This document shows, in pieces, positions 33,959 through 43,382 of a stretch of 43,437 nt of DNA. Source of the DNA: Flammeovirgaceae bacterium. Its GTDB lineage: Bacteria; Bacteroidota; Bacteroidia; Cytophagales; Cyclobacteriaceae. The position numbers and the translations under genes are program-made. The notes below the pieces were generated by a model that ran no database searches, had not been told where the DNA came from, and saw only the letters and a list, made by a program, of their open reading frames with translations. How positions within the stretch are numbered: the first letter of the stretch is position 1; each line of letters begins with the position of its first letter. Location: contig JABMNK010000082.1 in assembly GCA_013204595.1 (NCBI GenBank), positions 1-43,437 of the forward strand. Reading direction: 5' to 3'.

Positions 33959-34693
33959 TTGCTTCATTAATTTTGTAGCAAAAACAAAATCATTCAATTC
34001 TTTTAAGTCCGATTTAGTAATAGATTTATTCGATCCTTCCCAAAGTTTATGACCTTCAAATATAAATAATATGTGATCTCCAATTTCGATTACCGAATTC
34101 ATATCGTGGGTGACGACAACGGTTGTGATAAGATATTCTTCAGTAATTTCTTTTATGAGATTGTCAATCTTAATTCCTGTTTGTGGGTCTAGGCCGCTGT
34201 TAGGCTCATCACAAAACAGATAATTTGGTCTATTGACGATGGCTCTGGCAATACCTACACGTTTCTTCATTCCACCACTAATTTCGGTAGGCATCTTTTT
34301 GTTGATATTGAGCAGGCCAACGCGTTCTAAACAGAAATTTACACGCTCCAGTTTTTCTTTTTCCTCCAAATTGGTCAAGACGTCTAAAGGAAACTTTATA
34401 TTATCCTCAACATTTTTACTATCAAATAAGGCACTACTTTGAAAAAGCATACCAATCTCTCTCCTTATATCCGTGCGTTCTTGTTTAGAACAAGTAATAA
34501 ACGATCTGCCGTCATACTTTATATCTCCCGTATCAGGTGGAATCAACCCCACTATATTTTTGAGTAAAACACTCTTACCTGTACCACTTGCACCAATTAT
34601 AAGATTGGTTTTTCCTTTTTCAAAAGAACCAGAGATATCAAAAAGTACTTGCCTTTTATTAAATGATTTTGATATTTGTTGAAATTCAATCAT
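33938..34693 (-). CDS. mlaF: Mla-type ABC transporter ATPase
   Basis: The ATPase of a lipid-transport ABC system of the MlaFE/Mce type that moves phospholipids between membranes to keep outer-membrane asymmetry. From ATG at 34693 it has 251 residues, with Walker A GASGTGKS (34-41), signature ISGGMKKRVGIARA, Walker B YLFCDEPNSGLDP and the switch His in VVTHD. The open frame extends 17 codons further upstream inside mlaE. The chosen ATG overlaps the mlaE stop by 4 nt (ATGA) and matches the family N-terminus. The final codons form part of the shared terminator palindrome. No mlaD is adjacent. Confidence 0.93.
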   Translation of the reverse strand: MIEFQQISKSFNKRQVLFDISGSFEKGKTNLIIGASGTGKSVLLKNIVGLIPPDTGDIKYDGRSFITCSKQERTDIRREIGMLFQSSALFDSKNVEDNIKFPLDVLTNLEEKEKLERVNFCLERVGLLNINKKMPTEISGGMKKRVGIARAIVNRPNYLFCDEPNSGLDPQTGIKIDNLIKEITEEYLITTVVVTHDMNSVIEIGDHILFIFEGHKLWEGSNKSITKSDLKELNDFVFATKLMKQIHPLKG

Positions 34694-35421
34694 CCCAATA
34701 ATAGTTGTGCCAATAAGTAATCGGCGAAGAGTATAGCGATACAACTGTTGGTTACAGCAGCGGTGGATGCCCTGCCAACTTCTAAGGCACCTCCGTAAGT
34801 ATAAAACCCTTTATAAGCTGAAATTGAGGCAATTAGAAAAGAGAAAACCAATGCTTTTATAATTGCGAAAGTGATATTGAATTCAATAAACTCGTAGCGA
34901 ATACCATATAGGTAGTCAGCAGATGAAATGATTCCAGTGACAGTACCTACTAAATAGCCACCCCAGAGGGTTAAGAAAATAGACAAAATAACAAGCATCG
35001 GGTACATAATTACACACGCAATTACTTTTGGAAGGACGAGGTAAGAATTGGCATTGATACCCATCACTTCCAAAGCATCAATTTGTTCACTTATCCGCAT
35101 AGTACCTAATTCACCAGCGATATTAGAACCTACTTTGCCCGCAAATATAATTGCCATTATAGTAGGGGATAATTCAAGTACCGTCATGTCACGCACAACC
35201 AATGAAATGACATAGTTCGGTATAAAGGGTCCAATGAGATTTGATGCTGTCTGTATGGTGGTTACGGCCCCCATGAAGATAGATACGATAGTTACAATTA
35301 ATAGTGAATTGTAACCTACATTTATACATTCTTGGATCGTTAATTTAAAATAAGTGCCAAAGGTCTCTCTTCTGACGAAGAGATTGCCTAAGAAGATCAT
35401 ATATTGTCCTAAATCTTTCAT
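34690..35421 (-). CDS. mlaE: Mla-type ABC transporter permease
   Basis: A 243-residue permease of the MlaE/YrbE family with about five membrane segments. The N-terminal amphipathic region (RRETFGTYFKLTIQEC) leads to LLIVTIVSIFMGAVTT. The family hallmark is GELGTMRISEQIDALEVMG (about 109-127) in the cytosolic loop, which contacts MlaF. It is the first gene of a two-gene unit with mlaF, divergent from the SDR gene by 99 bases. The substrate-binding MlaD-like protein must be encoded elsewhere, or downstream beyond the kinase. Confidence 0.94.
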   Translation of the reverse strand: MKDLGQYMIFLGNLFVRRETFGTYFKLTIQECINVGYNSLLIVTIVSIFMGAVTTIQTASNLIGPFIPNYVISLVVRDMTVLELSPTIMAIIFAGKVGSNIAGELGTMRISEQIDALEVMGINANSYLVLPKVIACVIMYPMLVILSIFLTLWGGYLVGTVTGIISSADYLYGIRYEFIEFNITFAIIKALVFSFLIASISAYKGFYTYGGALEVGRASTAAVTNSCIAILFADYLLAQLLLG

Positions 35422-35520
35422 TCTTCATCGAATTTACAAACTTCAAACTAAATGACACTTTTAAATCGATAAATGGATTTATTTTTATTGAAATTTGTTA
35501 TGTGAATAGAACGAAAAAAT

Positions 35521-36216
35521 ATGTATTGTATTGTTACAGGAGGAACAGAAGGAATTGGAAAAGCGGTGATCAATCGCTTCGCTCAAGAAGGGTTTGATAT
35601 TATTACTTGTGCAAGAAACATTGAGAAATTAAATTACCTAAAGTTAGATCTTGAAAACCGATATCCTATTAAAGTTCACGTATTTCGAGTGGACCTGTCT
35701 ATAAAAGAAGAAGTACTAAACTTCGGATCCATGGTGAACGCGTTAGCCGTTCCTGAAGTATTGGTTAATAATGCCGGTGTTTTTCTTCCGGGCATGATCG
35801 AGACAGAAGTGGATGGGGCTTTGGAGCATATGATCAATACCAATTTATATAGTGCCTACCATCTAACAAGGAGCCTCATGCCAGAAATGAAGCGTCTAAA
35901 AAAGGGATATATTTTCAATATGTGTTCGATAGCAAGTATAAAGGCATATGCGAATGGGGGTTCTTATGGTATTTCTAAATTTGCGCTTTATGGTATGACA
36001 AAGGTCCTTCGTGAGGAATTAAAGGAATTTAATATAAAAGTCACAGCCGTTTTGCCAGGGGCTACACTTACGGCTAGTTGGGAAGGGGTTGATCTACCTG
36101 AAGAACGTTTTATAAAAGTTGAAGATATCGCTGAACTCATTTGGACTACCTATCGTTTGAGTGATCGCACTGTAGTTGAAGATTTAGTTATAAGGCCTCA
36201 GCTTGGGGATATTTAA
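35521..36216 (+). CDS. Short-chain dehydrogenase/reductase
   Basis: A 231-residue classical SDR oxidoreductase. The nucleotide-binding TGGTEGIG is at 6-13, NNAG at 83-86, a catalytic Ser at 136 (MCSIAS), and the YxxxK pair Tyr149 and Lys153 (YGISK). The post-catalytic AVLPGATLT loop is also normal. It is slightly short at the C-terminus compared with 245-250 residue members. The substrate cannot be deduced. It is 43 bases upstream of ispG on the same strand, but a candidate -7 box in that gap may give ispG its own promoter. Confidence 0.9.
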   Translation: MYCIVTGGTEGIGKAVINRFAQEGFDIITCARNIEKLNYLKLDLENRYPIKVHVFRVDLSIKEEVLNFGSMVNALAVPEVLVNNAGVFLPGMIETEVDGALEHMINTNLYSAYHLTRSLMPEMKRLKKGYIFNMCSIASIKAYANGGSYGISKFALYGMTKVLREELKEFNIKVTAVLPGATLTASWEGVDLPEERFIKVEDIAELIWTTYRLSDRTVVEDLVIRPQLGDI

Positions 36217-36233
36217 GTTTACTGTAATATGTC

Positions 36234-36241
36234 TAAATTTG
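36234..36241 (+). promoter_or_regulatory. Candidate -7 element for ispG
   Basis: TAAATTTG fits TAnnTTTG and lies between the SDR stop and the ispG ATG, 18 bases before that start. No TTTG is found at the -33 distance, so support is weak; it would give a very short leader. Confidence 0.3.
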
Positions 36242-36259
36242 TAAAGAAGAGATAATTTG

Positions 36260-38224
36260 ATGTCAAATTTGAATAAATCACAGTCTATTAAGTATTGTGA
36301 CAGTTTAACAAACTATCAGCGTCGTTTAGCCCGAGTCGTGAAAATTGGTGAAGTGCCTTTAGGGGGCGACTATCCTATTCGGATACAGTCTATGACCACT
36401 GTTGACACGATGGATACGATGGGATCTGTAGCGCAATCGATTAGGATGATCGAATCAGGATGTGATTATGTACGGATAACGGCACCAAGTATCAAAGAGG
36501 CCCAAAATTTGGCTTTGATCAAAAAAAAATTGCGCGATAGTGGATTTCAGACACCGCTAGTTGCAGATATTCACTTCACACCAAATGCAGCCGAATTGGC
36601 TGCGAGAATCGTTGAAAAAGTGCGTATCAATCCAGGTAATTATGCCGATAAGAAGAAATTTGAAGTTATAGAATATACCAAAAGCACTTATCAAGCAGAA
36701 CTCGAAAGAATCAGAAATAAATTCTCTCCTCTAGTCAAAATCTGTAAGGAATATGGGACAGCCATGAGAATAGGAACCAATCATGGATCCTTATCTGACC
36801 GTATATTAAGCAGATATGGAGATACTCCATTAGGTATGGTAGAGTCAGCATTGGAGTTTATTAGGATTTGTGAAGACTTCAATTATTATGATTTAGTACT
36901 ATCAATGAAGTCCAGTAATCCTATTGTGATGGTTCAGGCATATCGATTATTAGTTGAAAAACTAGACGAAGAGGGACTTCAACCTTATCCGCTTCATTTA
37001 GGTGTTACAGAGGCGGGTGAAGCCGAAGATGGAAGAATTAAATCGGCAGTAGGCATCGGCACACTATTAGAAGATGGCCTTGGAGATACGGTTCGGGTGT
37101 CATTGACCGAAGCGCCAGAGGCAGAAGCGCCAGTGGCACAGCTATTGGTCAATAAAGCCATTACGCAGAAAGGAAGGATCAGATTGAAAGAAATAGATCA
37201 ATATCCGATCAATCCATATCATTATTCTAGAAGATCGACCAAAGAGGTGGGTAATTTTGGTGGTCAAAATGTACCCAGAGTTATTGCTGATTTTTCTAGT
37301 AAGCCATTACTTGAAAAAAGGGCCCTCAAAGCGGTAGGACATTTTTATTTATCGGAGTTAGATAAATGGAAAATGAATGACTTAGGGTGTGATTATTTAT
37401 TTTTAGGTGACCAGGTAGCGGATTTCATGCTGCCAAATGGATTGAAACAAATAGTAAACTATGAGGTTTTTAAAAAATTAAAGGAAACTGATCATATTTT
37501 CCCGCTAATTTCTTACGAGGAATTAACCACTTCAGATAAAATTCATAAAGAATTAAATTTCCTTTTACTTTCTGCTGATAATTTCAATCAGGAAACAATA
37601 TTTACACTTCGAAAGTTATCCAACTTCGTTATCATGTTGGAATCTAAAGCTCAAAACACATTACATGTTATGCGCAGTGTGGTTATTGATCTTATTAGTA
37701 ATAAAATTAATTTACCCATTGTCTTTAAGCATTGCTATCCTTCTTTGACAGATGACGACTTTAGGATTCATCTGGCTACTGATTTTGGGGGCTTATTAAT
37801 TGATGGGTTTGGCGATGGGACATTGATGAGTTCGGAAATCATTCCGCACAAATTAATTAATGAGACCGTTTTTGGAACACTTCAGGCCGCAAGGACAAGG
37901 ATCACAAAAACAGAATATATCTCATGTCCTTCATGCGGTCGCACCTTATTTGACCTGCAGGAGACTACGGCCATGATCCGAAAGAAAACAGACCATCTCA
38001 AAGGGGTTAAAATCGGTATAATGGGTTGCATTGTTAATGGTCCAGGAGAGATGGCGGATGCAGATTACGGCTATGTTGGATCAGGGAAGGGAAAAATTAC
38101 CTTGTACAAGGGGCTAGAAGTTATGAAGAAATCTGTACCAAGTGAAAAGGCACTAGATGAGCTCATTGAATTAATTAAAGAAAATGGGGAATGGATAAGC
38201 CCATCCAATGTAATCCAAGATTAG
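36260..38224 (+). CDS. ispG: 4-hydroxy-3-methylbut-2-enyl diphosphate synthase, long form
   Basis: The penultimate enzyme of the MEP isoprenoid pathway, reducing methylerythritol cyclodiphosphate to HMBPP with a 4Fe-4S cluster. From ATG at 36260 it has 654 residues. A TTG one codon upstream is also in frame. The TIM barrel starts with IRIQSMTTVDTMDT and includes ADIHFTPNAAELAA and KVRINPGNY. A large insertion domain (roughly 290-530) makes this the three-domain long form seen in Bacteroidota, Chlamydiae and plants. The cluster domain has Cys556 and Cys559 (CPSC), Cys590 (GIMGCIVNGPGEM) and a following Glu as the fourth ligand. Menaquinone made from this pathway would feed the ACIII complex. 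Confidence 0.97.
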   Translation: MSNLNKSQSIKYCDSLTNYQRRLARVVKIGEVPLGGDYPIRIQSMTTVDTMDTMGSVAQSIRMIESGCDYVRITAPSIKEAQNLALIKKKLRDSGFQTPLVADIHFTPNAAELAARIVEKVRINPGNYADKKKFEVIEYTKSTYQAELERIRNKFSPLVKICKEYGTAMRIGTNHGSLSDRILSRYGDTPLGMVESALEFIRICEDFNYYDLVLSMKSSNPIVMVQAYRLLVEKLDEEGLQPYPLHLGVTEAGEAEDGRIKSAVGIGTLLEDGLGDTVRVSLTEAPEAEAPVAQLLVNKAITQKGRIRLKEIDQYPINPYHYSRRSTKEVGNFGGQNVPRVIADFSSKPLLEKRALKAVGHFYLSELDKWKMNDLGCDYLFLGDQVADFMLPNGLKQIVNYEVFKKLKETDHIFPLISYEELTTSDKIHKELNFLLLSADNFNQETIFTLRKLSNFVIMLESKAQNTLHVMRSVVIDLISNKINLPIVFKHCYPSLTDDDFRIHLATDFGGLLIDGFGDGTLMSSEIIPHKLINETVFGTLQAARTRITKTEYISCPSCGRTLFDLQETTAMIRKKTDHLKGVKIGIMGCIVNGPGEMADADYGYVGSGKGKITLYKGLEVMKKSVPSEKALDELIELIKENGEWISPSNVIQD

Positions 38225-38225
38225 T

Positions 38226-38429
38226 ATGAAAGACGTGAAAAAGGATTCAAATGAGAGTTATTTTAACTTTAATGAGGTGTTTAGATATTATTTTAGAAAA
38301 AAAGACCGCTCAAAAGGCTTGAGTATTAACTTAAAATTAATGCATGGTATAAATAAGATTTCTATCATCATGTTTATAATAGCGTTGTTTGTAATTATTT
38401 ACAGATATGTCAGTAGAAGCTTTTTTTAA
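38226..38429 (+). CDS. Small single-pass membrane protein downstream of ispG
   Basis: A 67-residue protein. A charged N-terminal half (FNEVFRYYFRKKDRSKGLSI, about 15-34) precedes LKLMHGINKISII and one membrane segment (about 46-63) near the C-terminus, so most of it probably lies in the cytosol. I recall short Cytophagales proteins with this FGYFFRKKD and MH-x-INKIS pattern, possibly the DUF6728 group, but cannot confirm that. It starts one base after the ispG stop, which implies shared transcription. Function unknown. The coherent amphipathic and membrane pattern supports a real gene. Confidence 0.65.
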   Translation: MKDVKKDSNESYFNFNEVFRYYFRKKDRSKGLSINLKLMHGINKISIIMFIIALFVIIYRYVSRSFF

Positions 38430-38528
38430 AATCCTTATCTATCTAATTATCAGTTCATTCTAATATTTAATTTAAAGTTTTAATATAAATTAATTTATCC
38501 TTTAGTACGTGGTTACTTGATTTTGGAA

Positions 38529-38536
38529 TATATTTG
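38529..38536 (+). promoter_or_regulatory. Candidate -7 element for the lipoprotein gene
   Basis: TATATTTG matches TAnnTTTG, 40 bases ahead of the lipoprotein ATG in a 146-base AT-rich gap. No -33 box at the right distance was found. Confidence 0.35.
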
Positions 38537-38575
38537 ATTAATTTTTGATTATTATGCATCTAAATTGCAATTTTA

Positions 38576-39319
38576 ATGCTTCCATATTTGCGTTTTCTTT
38601 TCATTGTATTTGCTACTTCTTTTATTTTTTCCGGATGTATGGATCGAATGGTATGTCCTGCATTTCAAAGTACTTATATACTTGATGATTCTCTTCGCTT
38701 TGCTTATTTCTCACCTCTTTGGAAGCTAGATAAATTAACCCGAGACGCGTATATTTCAGAACATTACGGAGCTAATAGTGGACAAGACTTAACTAAATAT
38801 TTCGAAGAAGTTTCAAGTTACGTCAGAGCACCCGAAGTTACCCATCGCACAAAGTATGGAGTGGTTAGGTATCAGCCCGAATGGCTAAGAAATCATGAGC
38901 TCAGGTCGGCACCGAGGGAAGATCTGACATGGAAGGTTGCAGCGGATACTGCTGCGCCATCTCCTGTCGATATTGGTGATTTTGTCGCTTCTGACTACGG
39001 CCTTGATTCATTAGTCGGGGATGATTTGCTTATAGCCAGTGAAGATATGGATACAGATGATCCGAAACCTGTGTCCTATTTATATAAATTTGACCCAAAT
39101 GGAAAGAATAACGTTGAGCAATTATATTACAATAAGTATTTCGGGAATTTATTGGTCTCCAATACGGAAAGTACAGACTCAGAAATGACTAGCGATAGTA
39201 CTGCTTTGAAATTCGAGTCAGACACTACTGATATTAAGAAAAAAGGATTTTTAAAGCGAAATAAAAAAGAATCTAATGAAGAAACAGTGGTCGAAGATGA
39301 AAAATCCACAGGTCAATAA
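38576..39319 (+). CDS. Putative lipoprotein of unknown function
   Basis: A 247-residue protein with a lipoprotein signal (LFIVFATSFIFSG before Cys21). MDRMVCPAFQSTYILDD follows, with a second Cys at 27. The middle contains a KFDPNGKNNVEQLYYNKYFG segment (about 167-186). The last 55 or so residues are of low complexity, alternating Ser/Thr/Asp/Glu with a Lys-rich patch (KKKGFLKRNKKE), and look disordered. It is probably attached to a membrane on the periplasmic face. I do not recognise a functional domain. It is convergent with leuS, 29 bases from its end. Confidence 0.75.
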   Translation: MLPYLRFLFIVFATSFIFSGCMDRMVCPAFQSTYILDDSLRFAYFSPLWKLDKLTRDAYISEHYGANSGQDLTKYFEEVSSYVRAPEVTHRTKYGVVRYQPEWLRNHELRSAPREDLTWKVAADTAAPSPVDIGDFVASDYGLDSLVGDDLLIASEDMDTDDPKPVSYLYKFDPNGKNNVEQLYYNKYFGNLLVSNTESTDSEMTSDSTALKFESDTTDIKKKGFLKRNKKESNEETVVEDEKSTGQ

Positions 39320-39348
39320 TAGACTCCAGTAATCTTATCTAAGCTAGG

Positions 39349-42120
39349 TTAAATCACTATATTAATTATCTTATTTGCAACAATGATCACTTTTTTCGGT
39401 GATTTACCGTCCGTCCATTTTCGGACAGTAGGATTTGCCAACACCATTTGCTCAATGAATTTCGCACTTTCATCGATACTGAAAGAAATTTTGACGCGCA
39501 CTTTACCATTGATAGAGACCGGGTATTCGAATCGATCTTCAATTAAGTATTCTGGACTGAAGACCGGGAACTCCGCATTGAAGATACTTTCCGAATTCCC
39601 CAATAGACGCCATATTTCTTCAGCAAGATGCGGCGCGTAGGGCGCTATTAATATGGTGAAAGGTGTTAGGATACTTCTTTTATTGCATTTCAAAGTACCC
39701 AATTCGTTAGTGCTAATCATAAAACTTGAAATTGAGGTATTCAATGAGAATTTCTCAATATCCTCTTCAATTTTCTTGATAAGTACGTGTAATATTTTAA
39801 GTTCGGCTTCGGTGGGTGCTTGATCTGTGACTATAAACTGGTCACCTTCATTGTGAAAAAGGTTCCAGAATTTTCTGATAAACTTATAGACCCCTTCAAT
39901 TCCGTTTGTGTTCCATGGTTTACTATGTTCGATCGGCCCTAAGAACATTTCATACATCCTTAAGGTATCAGCTCCATAACTACCTATCAAAATGTCTGGA
40001 TTTACGACATTATACTTTGATTTTGACATTTTTTCCACTTCCCAACCACATTTATATTTGCCCTCCTCTAAAACAAAATGAGCGTTTTTTGAGTCCTTAC
40101 GAAATAATTTAAAGGCTTCTATGTCCAAAACCTCATCTTTAACGATATTCACGTCTACATTAAGGGCATAAGTATCATAGTCTCCTTTAAGGCCTTCTGA
40201 CACATAAGTGTTCTCGTTTTTGACACGGTAAACAAAGTTCGATCGCCCTTGAATCATTCCTTGATTGACTAACTTTTTTGCATATTCATCAACTTTGATG
40301 AATCCTCGATCGTATAAAAATTTTGTCCAGAATCGAGAATATAGCAAATGACCCGTGGCGTGTTCCGGACCGCCCATGTATAGGTCTACGTTTTCCCAAT
40401 AGGCTAGCGCTTCTGGTGATGCGAACTGTTCAGAATTATCGGGATCCATGTATCTAAAGAAATACCAGCTAGATCCTGCCCATCCCGGCATGGTGGTCAT
40501 TTCATAAGCATTTCCATCAGTATCTTGCCAGTTATCTGCACGTCCTAGGGGAGGTGCACCATCCTCAGTAGGTAGGTATTTATCTACTTCAGGGAGTACC
40601 AATGGCAGTTCATGGTCTTCTAATACCTCAGGTAAGTTATTTTTAAATTTAACAGGGATAGGCTCACCCCAATAACGTTGACGACCAAAGACCGCATCTC
40701 GAATTCTGTAGTTGACTTTAGCCGTTCCAATACCTTTTTCTACTATGGCTTCGATACCCTTTGGAATCGCTTGAATAGGTGTTAGTCCATTAAGAAAACT
40801 AGAATTTACCATTTTCCCATTTTTTGTAGAATCAGCTTCCGTCTCTGTTATGTTTTGTTGGTCTATGATTTGAACAATTGGCAATTGGTATTTCTTGCCA
40901 AAATCAAAATCTCTTTGGTCCCCACTAGGTACGGCCATTACAGCACCGGTACCATACCCTGCCAATACATAGTCGGCAATCCAAACGGGTATCTTTTGGT
41001 CAGTGAATGGGTGCATGACATAGCTTCCTGTAAAAACACCAGAAACCTGCTTCACATTGCTTATTCGATCTCTTTCAGATCTATTTTTAGCAGCTACTAC
41101 ATACTTTTCAACTTCAATCCTTTGGTCAGGAGTGGTTAATTGATCCGTATAATTACTTTCAGGTGCGATCACCATAAATGTCACTCCGAAAATGGTATCT
41201 ATTCGGGTAGTAAAAACCCTAATGTTGTCATTAGAATTCTCGAATTTAAAATCAATTTCTGCTCCTATGGATTTACCAATCCAATTGCGTTGCATGTCTT
41301 TAATAGCGTCTGGCCAATCAATATCGTCAAGTCCGGATAGTAATCTTTCGGCATAAGACGTTATTCTCATGTTCCATTGTGCCATACTTTTCTTGATTAC
41401 AGGATGACCTCCGCGTTCCGAATAACCATCCTTGACTTCATCATTGGAAAGAACTGTTCCCAAGGCAGGACACCAGTTTACAGTCGTTTCTGCGATGTAA
41501 GTAAGCCTGTATTCGAGTAATATTTTTTGTTTTTGATCTTCTCTAGCGTTATTCCACTCCTTGGCGGTGAAAGTTTCAATCTTTTGATCCCCTATAACAC
41601 CAACTTTGTCGTTGCCATTTTCTTCGAATTTGGCAATAAGAGTTTCTATAGGCTCAGCTCGATCATTTGTAATATTGTACCAACTATTGTACAACTGTTT
41701 AAAAATCCATTGAGTCCACTTGTAATAGGAGGGGTCGCTGGTTCGAACCTCACGCGACCAATCATATGAAAATCCCAAACTTTTAAGTTGCTCCTTATAA
41801 CGGTCAATATTTTCCTTAGTGGTTATTGCTGGGTGTTGGCCCGTCTGAATAGCGTATTGTTCGGCGGGAAGCCCAAATGAATCGAACCCCATAGGGTGCA
41901 ATACATTAAAGCCTTTTAGTCTTTTGTATCTAGAGAGAATGTCCGTGGCAATATAACCGAGTGGGTGGCCTACATGAAGGCCCGCCCCTGAAGGGTAGGG
42001 AAACATATCTAGCGCATAATATTTAGGTTTGGATGAATCAATCCTTACCTTATAGATGCCCTTAGACTCCCAATATTGCTGCCATTTTGGTTCTACCTCA
42101 GAAAAATTATATTCAACCAT
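39349..42120 (-). CDS. leuS: Leucyl-tRNA synthetase
   Basis: Charges tRNA-Leu with leucine. From ATG at 42120 it has 923 residues. The class I HIGH-type motif is HVGH (49-52), preceded by FPYPSGAGL. The CP1 editing domain region includes GQRDFDFG-type residues, seen as SGDQRDFDFG, and the tRNA-binding TTMPGWAGSSWYF is present. KMSKSKYN lies near residue 697. The protein is longer than the E. coli enzyme because of insertions at about 145-195 and just before KMSKS, which I recall as usual in Bacteroidota. The open frame extends to 42147, but those nine codons are not family-like. Confidence 0.97.
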   Translation of the reverse strand: MVEYNFSEVEPKWQQYWESKGIYKVRIDSSKPKYYALDMFPYPSGAGLHVGHPLGYIATDILSRYKRLKGFNVLHPMGFDSFGLPAEQYAIQTGQHPAITTKENIDRYKEQLKSLGFSYDWSREVRTSDPSYYKWTQWIFKQLYNSWYNITNDRAEPIETLIAKFEENGNDKVGVIGDQKIETFTAKEWNNAREDQKQKILLEYRLTYIAETTVNWCPALGTVLSNDEVKDGYSERGGHPVIKKSMAQWNMRITSYAERLLSGLDDIDWPDAIKDMQRNWIGKSIGAEIDFKFENSNDNIRVFTTRIDTIFGVTFMVIAPESNYTDQLTTPDQRIEVEKYVVAAKNRSERDRISNVKQVSGVFTGSYVMHPFTDQKIPVWIADYVLAGYGTGAVMAVPSGDQRDFDFGKKYQLPIVQIIDQQNITETEADSTKNGKMVNSSFLNGLTPIQAIPKGIEAIVEKGIGTAKVNYRIRDAVFGRQRYWGEPIPVKFKNNLPEVLEDHELPLVLPEVDKYLPTEDGAPPLGRADNWQDTDGNAYEMTTMPGWAGSSWYFFRYMDPDNSEQFASPEALAYWENVDLYMGGPEHATGHLLYSRFWTKFLYDRGFIKVDEYAKKLVNQGMIQGRSNFVYRVKNENTYVSEGLKGDYDTYALNVDVNIVKDEVLDIEAFKLFRKDSKNAHFVLEEGKYKCGWEVEKMSKSKYNVVNPDILIGSYGADTLRMYEMFLGPIEHSKPWNTNGIEGVYKFIRKFWNLFHNEGDQFIVTDQAPTEAELKILHVLIKKIEEDIEKFSLNTSISSFMISTNELGTLKCNKRSILTPFTILIAPYAPHLAEEIWRLLGNSESIFNAEFPVFSPEYLIEDRFEYPVSINGKVRVKISFSIDESAKFIEQMVLANPTVRKWTDGKSPKKVIIVANKIINIVI

Positions 42121-42144
42121 TAAATTTTGGGTTTTAAAAAGAAG

Positions 42145-42152
42145 CAAATCTA
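42145..42152 (-). promoter_or_regulatory. Candidate -7 element for leuS
   Basis: On the minus strand this reads TAGATTTG (TAnnTTTG), 25 nt ahead of the leuS ATG at 42120. It overlaps the alternative upstream start at 42147, so a transcript from here would exclude that longer form. No -33 box seen. Confidence 0.35.
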
Positions 42153-42372
42153 TTTAAAGCAATGATAAAATCTTTTGAGAATCCTGAAAGCTTTGATTTT
42201 TAACTGAATATTTGACATTATTACCCTGTTTATGATAGATTCAAATGAATAATTTAACAGATCAAATGGATCGTGAGGTTAGATAATTGATCATGTGTCA
42301 ATAGAGAAAAAATATTTTTATTTACTTAGCACAATTAATGCTATTTTCGTAATGAGTTTAAACTAGTCACTA

Positions 42373-43167
42373 ATGCAACAATATCATGATTTGATGCGTC
42401 ATATTCTTGATGACGGTACCGATAAAGAAGACAGAACAGGAACGGGAACTAGAAGTGTTTTTGGCCATCAAATGCGTTTCAATTTGGGGGATGGATTTCC
42501 GCTTTTAACGACTAAAAAAATTCATACTAAATCAGTCATTCATGAGTTATTATGGTTTCTAAGAGGTGATCAGAACATAGACTATCTGAAAAAAAACGGA
42601 GTGTCTATTTGGGATGAATGGGCAGACGAAAAAGGCAATTTGGGTCCTGTTTACGGTGTTCAATGGAGAAATTGGCCCAAATCGGATGGGACGACTATTG
42701 ATCAAATTTCACAAGTGATTGATCAAATTAAAAAAAATCCACATTCCCGTCGACTAATTGTGAGTGCTTGGAATGTTGCAGAAGTTAATTCAATGGCGCT
42801 TCCCCCGTGCCACACGATGTTTCAATTTTATGTAGCTGCAGGGAGACTATCATGTCAGCTTTATCAAAGAAGCGCGGATGTATTCCTTGGCGTTCCCTTC
42901 AATATTGCGTCTTATGCACTCTTGACAATAATGATCGCACAGGTGACAAATTTAAAATTGGGTGATTTTGTGCATACGTTAGGAGATGCGCATCTTTATA
43001 AGAATCACTTTGAACAAGCAGCGCTCCAACTGAGTAGGCCCTTTAAGTCATTGCCTAAAGTTTATTTAAATCCTGAAATTAACGATATTTTTACTTTCAC
43101 TTATGAGGATATTCAAATTCGGGACTATGATCCTCATCCACATATTAAGGCAGCAGTCGCGATATAA
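42373..43167 (+). CDS. thyA: Thymidylate synthase
   Basis: Converts dUMP to dTMP with methylenetetrahydrofolate. The 264 residues are full length for the E. coli-like class. Arg21 lies in EDRTGTGT, Arg126-Arg127 in the NPHSRR phosphate-binding segment, and the nucleophile Cys146 in ALPPCHT. The [21 protein letters not shown] block and the C-terminal Val-Ala-Ile end (closing over the active site) are present. No folA is visible before the window ends. A Rho-independent terminator lies 131 bases downstream. Confidence 0.98.
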   Translation: MQQYHDLMRHILDDGTDKEDRTGTGTRSVFGHQMRFNLGDGFPLLTTKKIHTKSVIHELLWFLRGDQNIDYLKKNGVSIWDEWADEKGNLGPVYGVQWRNWPKSDGTTIDQISQVIDQIKKNPHSRRLIVSAWNVAEVNSMALPPCHTMFQFYVAAGRLSCQLYQRSADVFLGVPFNIASYALLTIMIAQVTNLKLGDFVHTLGDAHLYKNHFEQAALQLSRPFKSLPKVYLNPEINDIFTFTYEDIQIRDYDPHPHIKAAVAI

Positions 43168-43297
43168 TTTATTTTTATAAAGAAAAAGGCATCTTAAATT
43201 GAGCTTTATCGTAAAAGGGTAGGAGTGTATTAGATTAATTGAGTCATTGTTATCGTATAAGGCATAGCGAACATTCAATAGTTAGTGCCTAATTGGC

Positions 43298-43327
43298 CGA
43301 TCACTAAAGTTATTGTGATCGTTTTTA
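43298..43327 (+). terminator. Rho-independent terminator after thyA
   Basis: CGATCAC (43298-43304) and GTGATCG (43315-43321) form a perfect 7-bp stem with a 10-base loop, followed at once by TTTTTA. It is the best hairpin-plus-T-run on the plus strand of the window and would end the thyA transcript. Confidence 0.65.
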
Positions 43328-43382
43328 TGTTATTATTGGGAAGACTAATAGATGCTTTAAAAATGAACAAGAAATTAATAAA

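Noticed and set aside
41731-41760. A GGTTCGAACC stretch ending in CGACCA that looks like a tRNA T-arm and CCA end.
   Set aside because: It lies inside leuS in a conserved coding part (the REVRTSDPSY region on the minus strand), and I could not build matching acceptor, D and anticodon arms upstream.
42286-42302. ATTGA/TCAAT dyad upstream of thyA, resembling a CRP/FNR-type half-site pair.
   Set aside because: Five-base arms with a 7-base spacer do not match the TTGAT-N4-ATCAA consensus and are expected by chance in AT-rich DNA.
42342-42349. TATTTTCG upstream of thyA as a -7 promoter element.
   Set aside because: One mismatch to TAnnTTTG and no -33 box at 19 bases; not distinguishable from background.
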